From positions 4,960,001 through 5,024,000 of the forward strand of contig NZ_CP072203.1 in NCBI RefSeq assembly GCF_017654315.1: a DNA stretch of 64,000 bases, in the 5' to 3' direction. The DNA comes from Gordonia polyisoprenivorans. Its GTDB lineage: Bacteria; Actinomycetota; Actinomycetes; Mycobacteriales; Mycobacteriaceae. The position numbers and the translations under genes were made by a program. Under the pieces are notes generated by a model. It had not been told where the DNA came from. It ran no database searches and saw only the letters and a program-made list of their open reading frames with translations. Positions 27,811 through 36,312 of this stretch are shown here, one piece after another (the stretch's first letter is position 1; the number at the start of each line of letters is the position of its first letter).

Positions 27811-27921
27811 TCACCGGCTCCGCCTCAGTGACACTCACCGGCTCCGCCTCAGCCACATCACCGGCTCCGCCTCAGCCACATCACCGGCTCCGCCTCAGCC
27901 ACATCACCGGCTCCGCCTCAG
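27811..27921. repeat. Five tandem copies of an 18-bp unit (23-24 bp period) at the 3' end of ctaG
   Basis: TCACCGGCTCCGCCTCAG occurs at 27811, 27835, 27858, 27881 and 27904 with spacers GTGACAC or CCACA. The last copy contains the stop codon of the CopD-CtaG gene (minus strand, 27918-27920). The array then runs through the gap to the upstream side of the zf-HC2 gene. It has no strong internal hairpin and no CRISPR-like unique spacers. Confidence 0.85.
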
Positions 27922-30035
27922 CGACGTGTCCGGGCCAGCTCCTCGAGCATCTTGTTGTAATCGTCGAGCTCGGAGTCCTCGTAGGTTTCGGCATGCCGAT
28001 CGGCCCGGCGTGCTTCCCGTCGATCCGACTTGGCCCACTGCGTCACGATCGCGATGACGACGAGCACCACCGGGACCTCGCTGGCGCCCCACGCGATCGC
28101 CCCGCCGAGCCACTGGTCGTGCAGCAGATCGGTGACCCAGGGCAGACCGAGCTGGCTGTAGAACTCGCCACCGGTCACCGACGACATCGTCATCAGCGCG
28201 ATACCGAAGAACGCGTGAAAAGGCATGACCGCGAACAGCAATCCGATGCGCGCCAGGTACGGGATGCGCCGGGGTCCGGGGTCGATACCGATGATCACCC
28301 AATAGAAGAGGTAGCCGACGATGATGAAGTGGATCGTCAGCAGCACGTGACCCCAGTGATAGCGGACAAACGTGCCGAAGATGGCGGTGAAGTACACCAC
28401 GTAGAGCGACAACACGAACAACAGCAACGCGACCGCCGGATTCGACAGCACCCTGGTCACCTTGGAGTGCAGCACCCAGAGCAGCCATTCGCGCGGCCCG
28501 GGTGGGCGCGAACCGGCCGTCGGCAGAGCGCGCAGGGCCAGGGTCGCCGGCGCACCCAGCACCAGCAGCACCGGCGCGAACATGTTGAGCGCCATGTGTT
28601 CTGCCATGTGCACACTGAACATCGCCGAACCGTAGGCGCGCACCCCCGACCCGGTCACGACGACGAGGACCAGACAGCCCAGCATCCACGAGAGGGTGCG
28701 ACCCCACGGCCACTCGTCACCCCGGCGACGCAGCCGCAACACCCCGATCCCGTACAGCACGGCCGCGGCAATGGCCGCGGTGCCGACGAGGAAGTCGAAT
28801 CGCCAGAAGGTGGCCAGCCGCCACGCGGTCGGCGGTCCCGGCAACTCGTAGCCGAGGAACACGTCCCACGCGGTGAACGGGTGCGCGAGCAGGCCGGGCG
28901 CCACCCGGGTGTCCATGATCGCCCAGCACACGTACACCGCCGCCATCACCGCGACGGCCGCCATCTCGATCCGCCGCAGCCGTGTCGCGCCCGACGCCGA
29001 CCGCAGCGCGACGACGCTCGAGGCGGTGGCCGCGATCAACCCCACCACCATCACCACCGAGGTCACCCCGAAGGTCGTGGTGAACAGATAGCGCACCGGC
29101 ACCAGGAACGCGATCAGGATCACCCCGGAGATCAGCGCCAGCACATCGGCGACGCCGACGATCGAGGTGTGCCGGCGTTCGAGGATCACGCGGTCGGCCT
29201 CGGGCGTCACGGTCGGGGCGGCCACGTACGCGACGCGGTATCCGATGGAGACGGCCATGGCCAGCACCAGGACGATCACCAGGCTGGTGCCGTAATCGTG
29301 GTTGGGTCCCTGAGCACCGTTGCCGGCCATCGGCAACGCGGCGACGGCGATTCCGGTGGGGATCAGCAGAACCGCGTGCGCAATCCAGGACAAAAAGAAT
29401 CGGACGGCGATCGCAACGACGGTGGCGAAGATCGCGACCACCAGCCAGGCCACCGCCTCCTCGCTGATGCCGATCGCCTCGAACAGGGTTCCCGACGACA
29501 CGAGCTTGCCGAGCGGGAGACCGTACCCGTCGGATGCGGCGACGCCGACCATCAGCCAGGCCACCACCGCCCACACCGGCGTCGCGCGCGAGACGAAGAG
29601 GTGCGCGCGATAGACGGTGGCGTCGATGATGCCGTCGGAATCCGGTCGCGACCCGGCGACCACGAACGCCAATGCTCCCAAACACAGCGCGGCAAGGGTG
29701 GCGCCGACGAAGTATCCGGCCACATCGAGTACCGCGGTGGTCAGACCCGGGTACGGATCGCCGCGCTCGATGTGGCGGGTCGGACCCGACACCAGCGCGT
29801 AGAGGACCACGACCAGCAATCCGGCGGCAAGTACCGCGCCCACCCAGCGCACCGCGGCGACGTTCGATCGTCGTGCCGTCCCCACAGACGCAGCGCCGGC
29901 GGCCACCGGATTGTCGGTGGAAACAGCGGTCCCGGCGGGCGAGGTTCCGGCAGGCGCCGTGTCGACGGTCGCGGCAACGTCGGTCGAGGTTGGCGGCACG
30001 CCGGGATCGGCGTGGGCATCGTCAGGGGCGGTCAC
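27918..30035 (-). CDS. CopD-CtaG fusion: copper-handling / cytochrome c oxidase assembly membrane protein
   Basis: 705 aa. An N-terminal Ala/Pro/Thr-rich cytoplasmic stretch (about 55 aa) is followed by a multi-helix CopD-like half (to about residue 330). The second half is a CtaG (caa3-type) domain with MFSVHMAEHMALNMFAPVLLVLGAP and LLTIHFIIVGYLFYWVIIGIDPGP, which carry conserved histidines. It matches M. tuberculosis Rv0102 by layout, next to ctpB there. The likely role is copper delivery to the cytochrome oxidase Cu centres. The first in-frame start is TTG 30053, but AGGAGA falls inside that reading, 7 nt before GTG 30035, so GTG 30035 is chosen. Confidence 0.88.
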   Translation of the reverse strand: MTAPDDAHADPGVPPTSTDVAATVDTAPAGTSPAGTAVSTDNPVAAGAASVGTARRSNVAAVRWVGAVLAAGLLVVVLYALVSGPTRHIERGDPYPGLTTAVLDVAGYFVGATLAALCLGALAFVVAGSRPDSDGIIDATVYRAHLFVSRATPVWAVVAWLMVGVAASDGYGLPLGKLVSSGTLFEAIGISEEAVAWLVVAIFATVVAIAVRFFLSWIAHAVLLIPTGIAVAALPMAGNGAQGPNHDYGTSLVIVLVLAMAVSIGYRVAYVAAPTVTPEADRVILERRHTSIVGVADVLALISGVILIAFLVPVRYLFTTTFGVTSVVMVVGLIAATASSVVALRSASGATRLRRIEMAAVAVMAAVYVCWAIMDTRVAPGLLAHPFTAWDVFLGYELPGPPTAWRLATFWRFDFLVGTAAIAAAVLYGIGVLRLRRRGDEWPWGRTLSWMLGCLVLVVVTGSGVRAYGSAMFSVHMAEHMALNMFAPVLLVLGAPATLALRALPTAGSRPPGPREWLLWVLHSKVTRVLSNPAVALLLFVLSLYVVYFTAIFGTFVRYHWGHVLLTIHFIIVGYLFYWVIIGIDPGPRRIPYLARIGLLFAVMPFHAFFGIALMTMSSVTGGEFYSQLGLPWVTDLLHDQWLGGAIAWGASEVPVVLVVIAIVTQWAKSDRREARRADRHAETYEDSELDDYNKMLEELARTRR

Positions 30036-30304
30036 AACAATGTCTCCTAGCAACGCCGCTGCGAGACGGCATCGTCGTCAGTCTACGACGCGGCGTAGGC
30101 GAACCGACCACGCTGCCGAGGCCCGCATCGGCGTCACGTGACGAGAACCACCCGGGACCAACGTCCCACCGGCCCCTACCGCTCAGATGCTCCTCAGATT
30201 CCTGCCAGTACCCTGAACACCGGCATGGCGGTCCTCCGGTCCTGCGCAGACCGACCGGAGCCCGACACCGATGCCGGAGAACCCGTGGACCAGGGAGACA
30301 AAAA

Positions 30305-31039
30305 GTGGCAGACAAACGCCGGAAGCCGATCGTCGATCCGCGAGCCGCCGAACGGCGCCGTTCGCTCTTCATGAAGATCGGGGCGGGTGTTGCGATCGTC
30401 GTCATCGCCGTCATCGTCGCCGTCGCGGTGATCCTCACCAACAAGTCCTCCACAGGTGACGCGACCGCGCCGTCGGTCGCGACCAACAGCTCGTTCCGCG
30501 TCACCACCGCACCCAAGGGCACCACCCCGCCGGTGACCGTGCAGATCTACGAGGACTTCCAGTGCCCGGTCTGCAAGCAGTTCGAGCAGGTCTACAGAGA
30601 CGCGCTGACGCAGGTGCGCAGCAATCCCAAGGTCGCCACCGATTATCAGCCGGTGGCCATCCTCGACCGGATGTCGAGCACCAATTACTCCACCCGCGCA
30701 GCCAATGCATCGGCGTGTGTGGCCGAGGCGACCAAGGGCGCCGACAACTTCGCCATCTGGCTCAAGTTCCACACCATCCTGTACGCGAATCAGCCCGAGG
30801 AGAACGGATCCGGTCTGACCGACGATCAGCTCGCTGATTTCGCCAACCAAGCGGGCGCACCCAACGTCAAGGAGTGCATCTCCGACGGCCAGTTCAAGAA
30901 CTGGGTCGGTCAGGAGACCACGGCCTCCCAGGTCCAAGGAACACCGACGGTGAAGATCAACGGTCAGGATTTCAACATCCAGCTGGGGCCCGATGCCTTC
31001 CTCGCCCAGATCAATCAGGCCGCCGGCACCGCACAGTAA
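30305..31039 (+). CDS. Membrane-anchored DsbA-like thioredoxin-fold oxidoreductase
   Basis: 244 aa. A basic N-terminus (KRRKPIVDPRAAERRR) and one membrane helix (about 24-46) lead to a periplasmic DsbA-like domain with the redox motif CPVC at 87-90 (YEDFQCPVCKQF). A cis-Pro strand lies near 212 (QGTPTVKI). A DSBA helical insertion with an extra Cys pair is visible between. The next gene is VKOR, the known reoxidant of DsbA in mycobacteria (Rv2968c/Rv2969c), so the two make disulfides in exported proteins. GTG start behind GGGAG, 7 nt spacing. A longer upstream frame is not supported. Confidence 0.9.
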   Translation: MADKRRKPIVDPRAAERRRSLFMKIGAGVAIVVIAVIVAVAVILTNKSSTGDATAPSVATNSSFRVTTAPKGTTPPVTVQIYEDFQCPVCKQFEQVYRDALTQVRSNPKVATDYQPVAILDRMSSTNYSTRAANASACVAEATKGADNFAIWLKFHTILYANQPEENGSGLTDDQLADFANQAGAPNVKECISDGQFKNWVGQETTASQVQGTPTVKINGQDFNIQLGPDAFLAQINQAAGTAQ

Positions 31040-32892
31040 TCCACCCCGAGACGAAGCGACCAGCAATGAGCAGCACCACCTCTCCTTCCGGCACCACCCC
31101 GGACCCTGAGGCACCGGCGGTCGAACCGCCCGACGACGAGCTGATCGCCGCGGACGTGATCACCGATGACCGGCCGTGGTGGCTTCAGCGCCCCGACGTG
31201 TCCACCGCGACCGGCATCGTGACCCTGATTCTCGGTGTCCTCGGGTTCATCTCGGCGGCGACGCTGACGATCGAGCGCATCGAACTGCTCATCAACCCGG
31301 AGTACGTGCCGAGTTGCAGCATCAATCCGGTGCTGTCCTGTGGCTCGGTGATGGTGACCGAGCAGGCTCGTGTCTTCGGGTTCCCCAATCCGCTGATCGG
31401 TATCGCCGCCTTCTCGGTGATCATCGTGACCGGCGTGCTCACCATCGCCCGCGTCTGGCTGCCGCGGTGGTATTGGGCGGGTCAAACACTCGGGCTCGCC
31501 CTGGGTTTCGTCTTCGTCAACTGGCTCGCCTTCCAGAGCATCTACCGGATCAACGCGCTGTGCCCTTACTGCATGGTGGTGTGGACGCTGACGCCGATTC
31601 TGTTGATCCTCAGCGCCGGAAGGCTTTTCGGTGACTCGCCACGAGCCCACGACCTTCGCGGCTGGCTGTGGGTGCTGTTGCCGCTGTGGTACGCGATCAT
31701 CATCGTCGCGATCGGTGTGCACTTCTGGGATTACTGGTCGACGCTGATCTGAGACGTTCTGTCTCCTCCGAGGTGGATGGTCACCGAGGTTCGGAGGGGT
31801 CCGGACCAGCCGGTGCTCCAGCCGCGCCAGTTTCCAATAGGCGATGGCGATACCCCACGCGACGATGAACATGATCACGATCGCGATGCCCGCGGTGTTC
31901 AGATCGAAACCACTGATCCAGTTGGTGATCGGGTCATCCCAGCCGAGATCGTCGTGCAGCACGCTGACCAGTTCGATGGTCCCGATGAGCAACGCCACCG
32001 CGATCGACAGGCCGGTGATGGTCAGGTTGTAGTAGATCTTGCGTGCGGGATGGGCGAACGCCCAGTCGTAGGCCACGGTCATGAACATGCCGTCGAGGGT
32101 GTCCATCAGACTCATCCCGCTCGCGAACAGCAGGGGCAGAACGAGAATCGCATACCAGGGCAATCCCGCGACAGCGCCGGTACCGGCGAGTGCGAGCAGA
32201 GCCACCTCCGTCGCGGTATCGAAGCCGAGTCCGAACAACACACCCACGGGATACATCTGGAATGGATGCCGGATGCGGCGCATCACCGGCCCGAGGAGTC
32301 GTGCGAGAAAGCCCCGGCCGTCGAGTGCCTCGTCGAGTTGCTCCTCGTCGAAACTACCGCGGCGCAGTGAGCGGAACACCCGCCAGATACCGATGAGCGC
32401 AACGATGTTGATCAGCGCGATCAGATACAGGAACGAGCCGGACGCGATCGTGCTGATGGTGCCCAGCGCATGCCGGGCGGGCGAATCGTCGTCGGCGAGC
32501 GCCGAGACCGCGTGGGCGCCGGCGACCACGAGTATCGCCATCACGAAGACGATCGTGGAATGCCCCATGGCGAACCAGAATCCGACCGATTTCGGGCGTT
32601 TGCCGTCATTCATCAGTTTGCGGGTGGTGTTGTCGATCGCGGCGATGTGATCGGCGTCGAATGCGTGCCGCAGACCGAAGGTGTAGGCCGTGACGGCGAG
32701 ACCCACACTGAAGACCTGCTTACCAAGGCTGTAGTGGTGCGGCACGATGACCATGAACAGCACACCGAAAGCCACGGCGTGCATCGCCGCGATGACGCCG
32801 AGTTGTACTGCGGCGTGGACCCAGTCGGTCCGGGTCCATCTGGTGCTACCGGCCGAGCCGATCTGGCCGGCGGCCGAGGATGCAGAATTCAC
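31015..32892 (-). CDS. NiCoT-family transporter (cobalt supply), C-terminal frame running antisense through VKOR
   Basis: Residues 1 to about 370 form a NiCoT permease: RHAFDADHIAAIDNTTRKL (the metal-selecting HX4DH helix), GHSTIVFVMAILVVAG, GLGFDTATEVALLALA and FASGMSLMDTLDGMFM. A cobalamin riboswitch directly upstream points to cobalt uptake for B12. Known NiCoTs are about 340-380 aa and end soon after the last helix (GIAIAYWKLARLEHR, about 31800). Here no stop occurs until 31015, so the frame continues for about 260 hydrophilic residues antisense to VKOR. Either the stop was lost, a frameshift hides it, or the tail is translated. Start GTG 32892 with AAAGG upstream. Confidence 0.75.
   Translation of the reverse strand: MNSASSAAGQIGSAGSTRWTRTDWVHAAVQLGVIAAMHAVAFGVLFMVIVPHHYSLGKQVFSVGLAVTAYTFGLRHAFDADHIAAIDNTTRKLMNDGKRPKSVGFWFAMGHSTIVFVMAILVVAGAHAVSALADDDSPARHALGTISTIASGSFLYLIALINIVALIGIWRVFRSLRRGSFDEEQLDEALDGRGFLARLLGPVMRRIRHPFQMYPVGVLFGLGFDTATEVALLALAGTGAVAGLPWYAILVLPLLFASGMSLMDTLDGMFMTVAYDWAFAHPARKIYYNLTITGLSIAVALLIGTIELVSVLHDDLGWDDPITNWISGFDLNTAGIAIVIMFIVAWGIAIAYWKLARLEHRLVRTPPNLGDHPPRRRQNVSDQRRPVIPEVHTDRDDDDRVPQRQQHPQPAAKVVGSWRVTEKPSGAEDQQNRRQRPHHHAVRAQRVDPVDALEGEPVDEDETQGEPECLTRPIPPRQPDAGDGEHAGHDDHREGGDTDQRIGEPEDTSLLGHHHRATGQHRIDAATRHVLRVDEQFDALDRQRRRRDEPEDTENQGHDAGRGGHVGALKPPRPVIGDHVRGDQLVVGRFDRRCLRVRGGAGRRGGAAHCWSLRLGVDYCAVPAA
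31066..31752 (+). CDS. Vitamin K epoxide reductase (VKOR) family protein
   Basis: 228 aa. A cytoplasmic Pro/Glu-rich N-terminus (about 45 aa) is followed by five predicted helices. The VKOR cysteines are visible: loop pair C84/C92 (PSCSINPVLSCGSV) and the membrane CPYC at 166-169, plus the conserved Ser/Asn segment FGFPNPLIGI. It accepts electrons from DsbA and passes them to menaquinone. 26 bp separate it from the dsbA-like stop, so it is an operon. The whole gene is overlapped on the opposite strand by the tail of the NiCoT reading frame. Confidence 0.9.
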   Translation: MSSTTSPSGTTPDPEAPAVEPPDDELIAADVITDDRPWWLQRPDVSTATGIVTLILGVLGFISAATLTIERIELLINPEYVPSCSINPVLSCGSVMVTEQARVFGFPNPLIGIAAFSVIIVTGVLTIARVWLPRWYWAGQTLGLALGFVFVNWLAFQSIYRINALCPYCMVVWTLTPILLILSAGRLFGDSPRAHDLRGWLWVLLPLWYAIIIVAIGVHFWDYWSTLI

Positions 32893-32911
32893 GTGAGAGC
32901 CTTTGGATTAC

Positions 32912-33036
32912 GCGTCCGGACAAGGTGACGTGGGCCAGGGTCTGGCTGACCGTGCCCGTTCGGCACGGATGACAGTGGCGCGACCGCACCGGATTTCCAC
33001 CGGTTTCCTGGATTCCCACGCGCTGACGAAGGACGC
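32912..33036 (-). promoter_or_regulatory. Cobalamin (B12) riboswitch in the leader of the NiCoT gene
   Basis: Read on the minus strand, a P1 stem GCGTCC (33036-33031)/GGACGC (32917-32912) encloses the family core GGTGGAAATCCGGTGCGG followed by the B12 box GCCACTG (32979-32973). A GTGCCG-AAC-GGGCAC hairpin and the 3' element TCAGCCAGACCCTGGCC come next. These are the conserved features of the cobalamin riboswitch. The ribosome-binding site and GTG lie about 12-20 nt further on, so translational or transcriptional shut-off by adenosylcobalamin is expected. Confidence 0.88.
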
Positions 33037-33118
33037 TACTCCCTCGGCGGTGAAATCAATCGACGAGGCGTCTCGCAGACCGGGGAATTCCCGACGGGAA
33101 CTCACGACCCCGGGGGCA

Positions 33119-34819
33119 TCACCACACGACAAATCCGACGGTGGTGACCTGCGCGTCGGAATCGCTGAACTGCACGGTCAGCGTCAGTGTCCACGCACCG
33201 GCGACGGGAACCGACGCCGCAACGCTGTGCCAGCGGGCCGACCCGGGCGAGCCCGTGTCCGTTGTGTCCGATTGGGCCGGAACGAATCTCAGCGCCAACG
33301 ACGGAATCCCCGCCGACTCCGAGGACAATGTGGCGCGCAGCGACCGGGCCCGGATCGGCGTCCCGTGACCGTCATCGAGGGTCACGTCCACCACGGTGGC
33401 GCCGCGGCGCGTTGTCGATACCGACACCTGTGCCGAGCCGTCGTCGAGAGGGGCCACCACCTGCACCGGCGGACCGTATGTGGTGCGCGCGGGCGGTTCG
33501 GTGACCAAGACGGAGGTGACGACGAGGACAGCGATGCCGCATGCCATCTCGAGCGGCACCGAACGCCGAAGACGGCTGAGGCCGAGGCGACGACGCGCGT
33601 ATGCCGCCAGGCCGAGCATCGACAGTACGAGAGCCGATTTGACGAGTAGCACGACACCGTAGGTGGTGTCCCACAGCGCTTGCACCGGCCAGATCTGCCG
33701 CCACGCCTGGAATTCCCCGGAGAGCACCAGGACGACCACCATGGCGAACGCCCACCTCGACCACCGGTGCAACACGGCAGGTGTCAGCAGCTCAGGCGTC
33801 GGCGGTTCGGATTCCGGGGATTCAGGTGTCGCCGATTTGGACGCCACCGCGGCTGGGTTCCGGGAGTGCTTGTAAGACAATATGATCAGCACCATCGAGA
33901 GCAGCCCGCCGAGCCACAGCATCATTGCCACCACGTGCAGGGTGGTGACCGGCACGGCCAGCCATGCCAGATCCCCCACCGACGCATGGCCGTCGGCGGC
34001 GATGGTGACGGCGACACCCAGCCCGCAGGCCCCGATCAGCGCTGCACCCCACGCATGTGGAACTCGCCGGCGCGCGGCCGCGAACAGCACCGGCCCGAGC
34101 ACCACGACCAGGGCCGCTCTGATGAGCACCACCCTCGTATCGCCACCGTCGAGGCCGGAGGAGAGGGCCGAGCCCGAGAAAGCCTGGCTCACAACGACAT
34201 CTGCCTTTTCGGCGGCCCGGACGAGAACCGTCCCCGCACAGGCCAGCACCGCCAGAACCCAACTCGACGCCACCGCCCGTCGGAATCGTTTGAGCGCCAA
34301 CGTTCTCGGATACAGCATCAGCGACACCACCGCGAGACCCACAGCGCCCACCAGGCCCGCGTAGAGCAGCACCTGCGATGCGCGATCGAGTGCGGCGACC
34401 GAGGCGGCGACCGGCGGTGCCACCGGGGCGGGCGCTCCGGGGTCGGCCCGCACGCCGAACACGATGGACCCGGTGACCACGTGGGTGTCGGCGGAGATGA
34501 CTCGCCAGGTGGCCGAATAACTTCCGGCAGGCAGATCGGGGCGCACCGGGATGACCAGGGCGTTGCCGGCCGAGATCAGATGTGGTGAGCCGGTGTCGAC
34601 GCGATCGCCCTGTGCCGAGATGACACGCGCGGGATCGGCTCCCACACTGATGTTCTCGTCGAAGGTCAACACCACCTGTGACGGCGAGATGGCGACTCGC
34701 GAGTCGCCGGCGGGCACGCTGGAGACCAGGGTGGCATGTGCGCCGGCCAGGCCGGGAGTGGCCATCACCAACGCACATACCACCCCGGTGAACACCAGGA
34801 GCGCTCTGCGCCAACTCAA
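33119..34819 (-). CDS. CopC-CopD fusion copper resistance/import protein
   Basis: 566 aa from TTG 34819. After a signal peptide (ALLVFTGVVCALVMATPGLAGA) the mature part begins HATLVSSVPAGD, the CopC start with the N-terminal copper-ligand His. The CopC domain ends near residue 120 (FGVRAD), and a multi-helix CopD domain with His residues follows (VTTLHVVAMMLWLGG). The C-terminal 130 residues are a YtkA-like beta domain (DVTLDDGHGTPIRAR). It binds and moves periplasmic copper. TTGA overlap with the ycnI stop and AGGGG 11 nt upstream favour TTG; a longer frame reaches 34912. Confidence 0.85.
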   Translation of the reverse strand: MSWRRALLVFTGVVCALVMATPGLAGAHATLVSSVPAGDSRVAISPSQVVLTFDENISVGADPARVISAQGDRVDTGSPHLISAGNALVIPVRPDLPAGSYSATWRVISADTHVVTGSIVFGVRADPGAPAPVAPPVAASVAALDRASQVLLYAGLVGAVGLAVVSLMLYPRTLALKRFRRAVASSWVLAVLACAGTVLVRAAEKADVVVSQAFSGSALSSGLDGGDTRVVLIRAALVVVLGPVLFAAARRRVPHAWGAALIGACGLGVAVTIAADGHASVGDLAWLAVPVTTLHVVAMMLWLGGLLSMVLIILSYKHSRNPAAVASKSATPESPESEPPTPELLTPAVLHRWSRWAFAMVVVLVLSGEFQAWRQIWPVQALWDTTYGVVLLVKSALVLSMLGLAAYARRRLGLSRLRRSVPLEMACGIAVLVVTSVLVTEPPARTTYGPPVQVVAPLDDGSAQVSVSTTRRGATVVDVTLDDGHGTPIRARSLRATLSSESAGIPSLALRFVPAQSDTTDTGSPGSARWHSVAASVPVAGAWTLTLTVQFSDSDAQVTTVGFVVW

Positions 34820-35514
34820 TTCGATGAACGCCCCTTGCGAATCAGCGCGAGGTTGGCTACCCCGACCAGCAGGGCGATGATCGCGATGACCAATCCGGCG
34901 ATACCCGGCCATGACGGTGACGAAGTCGAGTCATTCGACATCGACTGATCGGTCGTGTGTCCACCGGATGCGGCGGCGAGGGAGAGCACGGGCGCCGGAT
35001 GCTCGGGCTCGGCGTGACCGGAGACCGCTTTCTCGTTCCAGTTCACGACGGTGCCGTCACTGTAGGTCTGCTGGGCGGGCAACGAGAGCGTCGCCTTGTC
35101 GGGTAGCGGTCCCGCCGACACGCTGAACGTGTCGAAGCTCCCGGGCGCGATGGCTGCCTGCGGGGTCTGCGCCTTCCAGATTACCTGGGAGACATACTGG
35201 GTGATCTCGTTGCCGTCGTCGTCCTTCTGCGGCGTGGGCAGGCTCTTCTTGACCACCTGCACCGTCCATCCCGGCTTGGGTTGCGTCGACACCGAGATGA
35301 TCGGGGTGTCGTCCGGGAAGGTCACCGCCAGTTCCGTGGTCGACGCGGTGTCGGATTCGGTGGGCACCCGGAAGGTCAACACGCCGTATCCGCCCTCGGT
35401 GGCGTCGATTCCCGACACCTTCACGTGCGCCGACGCCGTCCCGGAGAGGCCGATCATCAGCGCCACCACAGTTCCCGCCACGGCGAGCACCAACGCCGCT
35501 CGTCTTCTCACCAT
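34816..35514 (-). CDS. ycnI: YcnI family (DUF1775) copper-binding protein
   Basis: 232 aa. Signal peptide MVRRRAALVLAVAGTVVALMIGLSGTASA, with the mature protein starting HVKVSG. The N-terminal His is the copper-brace ligand of YcnI proteins. The DUF1775 beta-sandwich follows (VLTFRVPTESDTASTTELAVTFPDD, WNEKAVSGHAEPEHPAP), then a linker and a C-terminal membrane helix (GIAGLVIAIIALLVGVANLAL). YcnI genes commonly sit beside copC-copD, as here. It probably acts as an extracytoplasmic Cu(II) chaperone. ATG with GAGGA upstream. Confidence 0.9.
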   Translation of the reverse strand: MVRRRAALVLAVAGTVVALMIGLSGTASAHVKVSGIDATEGGYGVLTFRVPTESDTASTTELAVTFPDDTPIISVSTQPKPGWTVQVVKKSLPTPQKDDDGNEITQYVSQVIWKAQTPQAAIAPGSFDTFSVSAGPLPDKATLSLPAQQTYSDGTVVNWNEKAVSGHAEPEHPAPVLSLAAASGGHTTDQSMSNDSTSSPSWPGIAGLVIAIIALLVGVANLALIRKGRSSN

Positions 35515-35569
35515 CGATATCCTCGTTCTCTCGTAGTTTCACTATTCCGGTGGCGATTGCACCGGGGTC

Positions 35570-36166
35570 TCACCTCAGGACGGCGAATGCCACGCCCATC
35601 CCGGTTGCCATCAGCACCTCACCCCACGGGCGCGCGGGTCCACGGATCAGCGCGTAGAACCACCACAGTGCGGCGGCGAAATAGGCTGCCGCACAAAGCG
35701 CGGCGAGCACCGCGACGCCGGTCGGCTGCGCCCAGCCCGCGGTACCCGGCACGCCCATAGCGCTCATCGAGCCCATACCGGGCATCGAACCCATGCCAGG
35801 CATCGAACCCTGGGCCGAGTTCGCCTCCGCCGAAGCGGAATTCACCGTCGCCGGCACCGACATCAGCACCGACATCACCACCATCGACGCCATCATGGCC
35901 GCGTCGTAGGACCCCACCAGCAGGTGACGCCGCGTCGCATCGGCGTCGACGACCACGCGATGAGCAAAGAACAGGGCGCCACCGCTGAACACGAGAACCG
36001 ACACGATCGGTGCCACCTGCGCGCCCCACGGCCAGACCATGGCGATCATCGCGACGGCCATCAGGACGTGCAGAATTCCGGCAAATCGGGTCAGTGGGGT
36101 CGGCGAGTGCCAGGCACGCATGAGGTAGATCACCGCGCACAGCGTGAACACGCCGGTGATCGCCAC
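35570..36166 (-). CDS. DUF5134 membrane protein with Met-rich loop
   Basis: 198 aa with about six membrane helices. A loop around residues 120-137 (SMPGMGSMPGMGSMSAMG) is rich in Met, resembling Cu(I)-binding Mets motifs. The DUF5134 assignment rests on the helix pattern and the recurring position upstream of ycnI/copCD in Mycobacteriales. It probably belongs to the copper operon; function is unproven. 55 bp separate it from ycnI. The GTG at 36166 is used; no better start with a clear ribosome site is seen. Confidence 0.7.
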   Translation of the reverse strand: MAITGVFTLCAVIYLMRAWHSPTPLTRFAGILHVLMAVAMIAMVWPWGAQVAPIVSVLVFSGGALFFAHRVVVDADATRRHLLVGSYDAAMMASMVVMSVLMSVPATVNSASAEANSAQGSMPGMGSMPGMGSMSAMGVPGTAGWAQPTGVAVLAALCAAAYFAAALWWFYALIRGPARPWGEVLMATGMGVAFAVLR

Positions 36167-36312
36167 GGTTGCGGCCAGTTCGCCACCCGCCTCTCGTCAG
36201 TCAGATGTAGTCGAGCCGCAAGAGTGGTCGGATGCCGGTGCACAAAGGTTCCCGGGATCGATGAACTTCTTTCCCGAAATGTGTTCGGGTGCGCAGGGCG
36301 TGGTCGGTGCGG

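Noticed and set aside
27762..30050. Long + strand open frame through the ctaG region
   Set aside because: Antisense to the CopD-CtaG fusion, whose membrane helices and motifs are clear; the + frame is Arg/His/Gln-rich without a domain.
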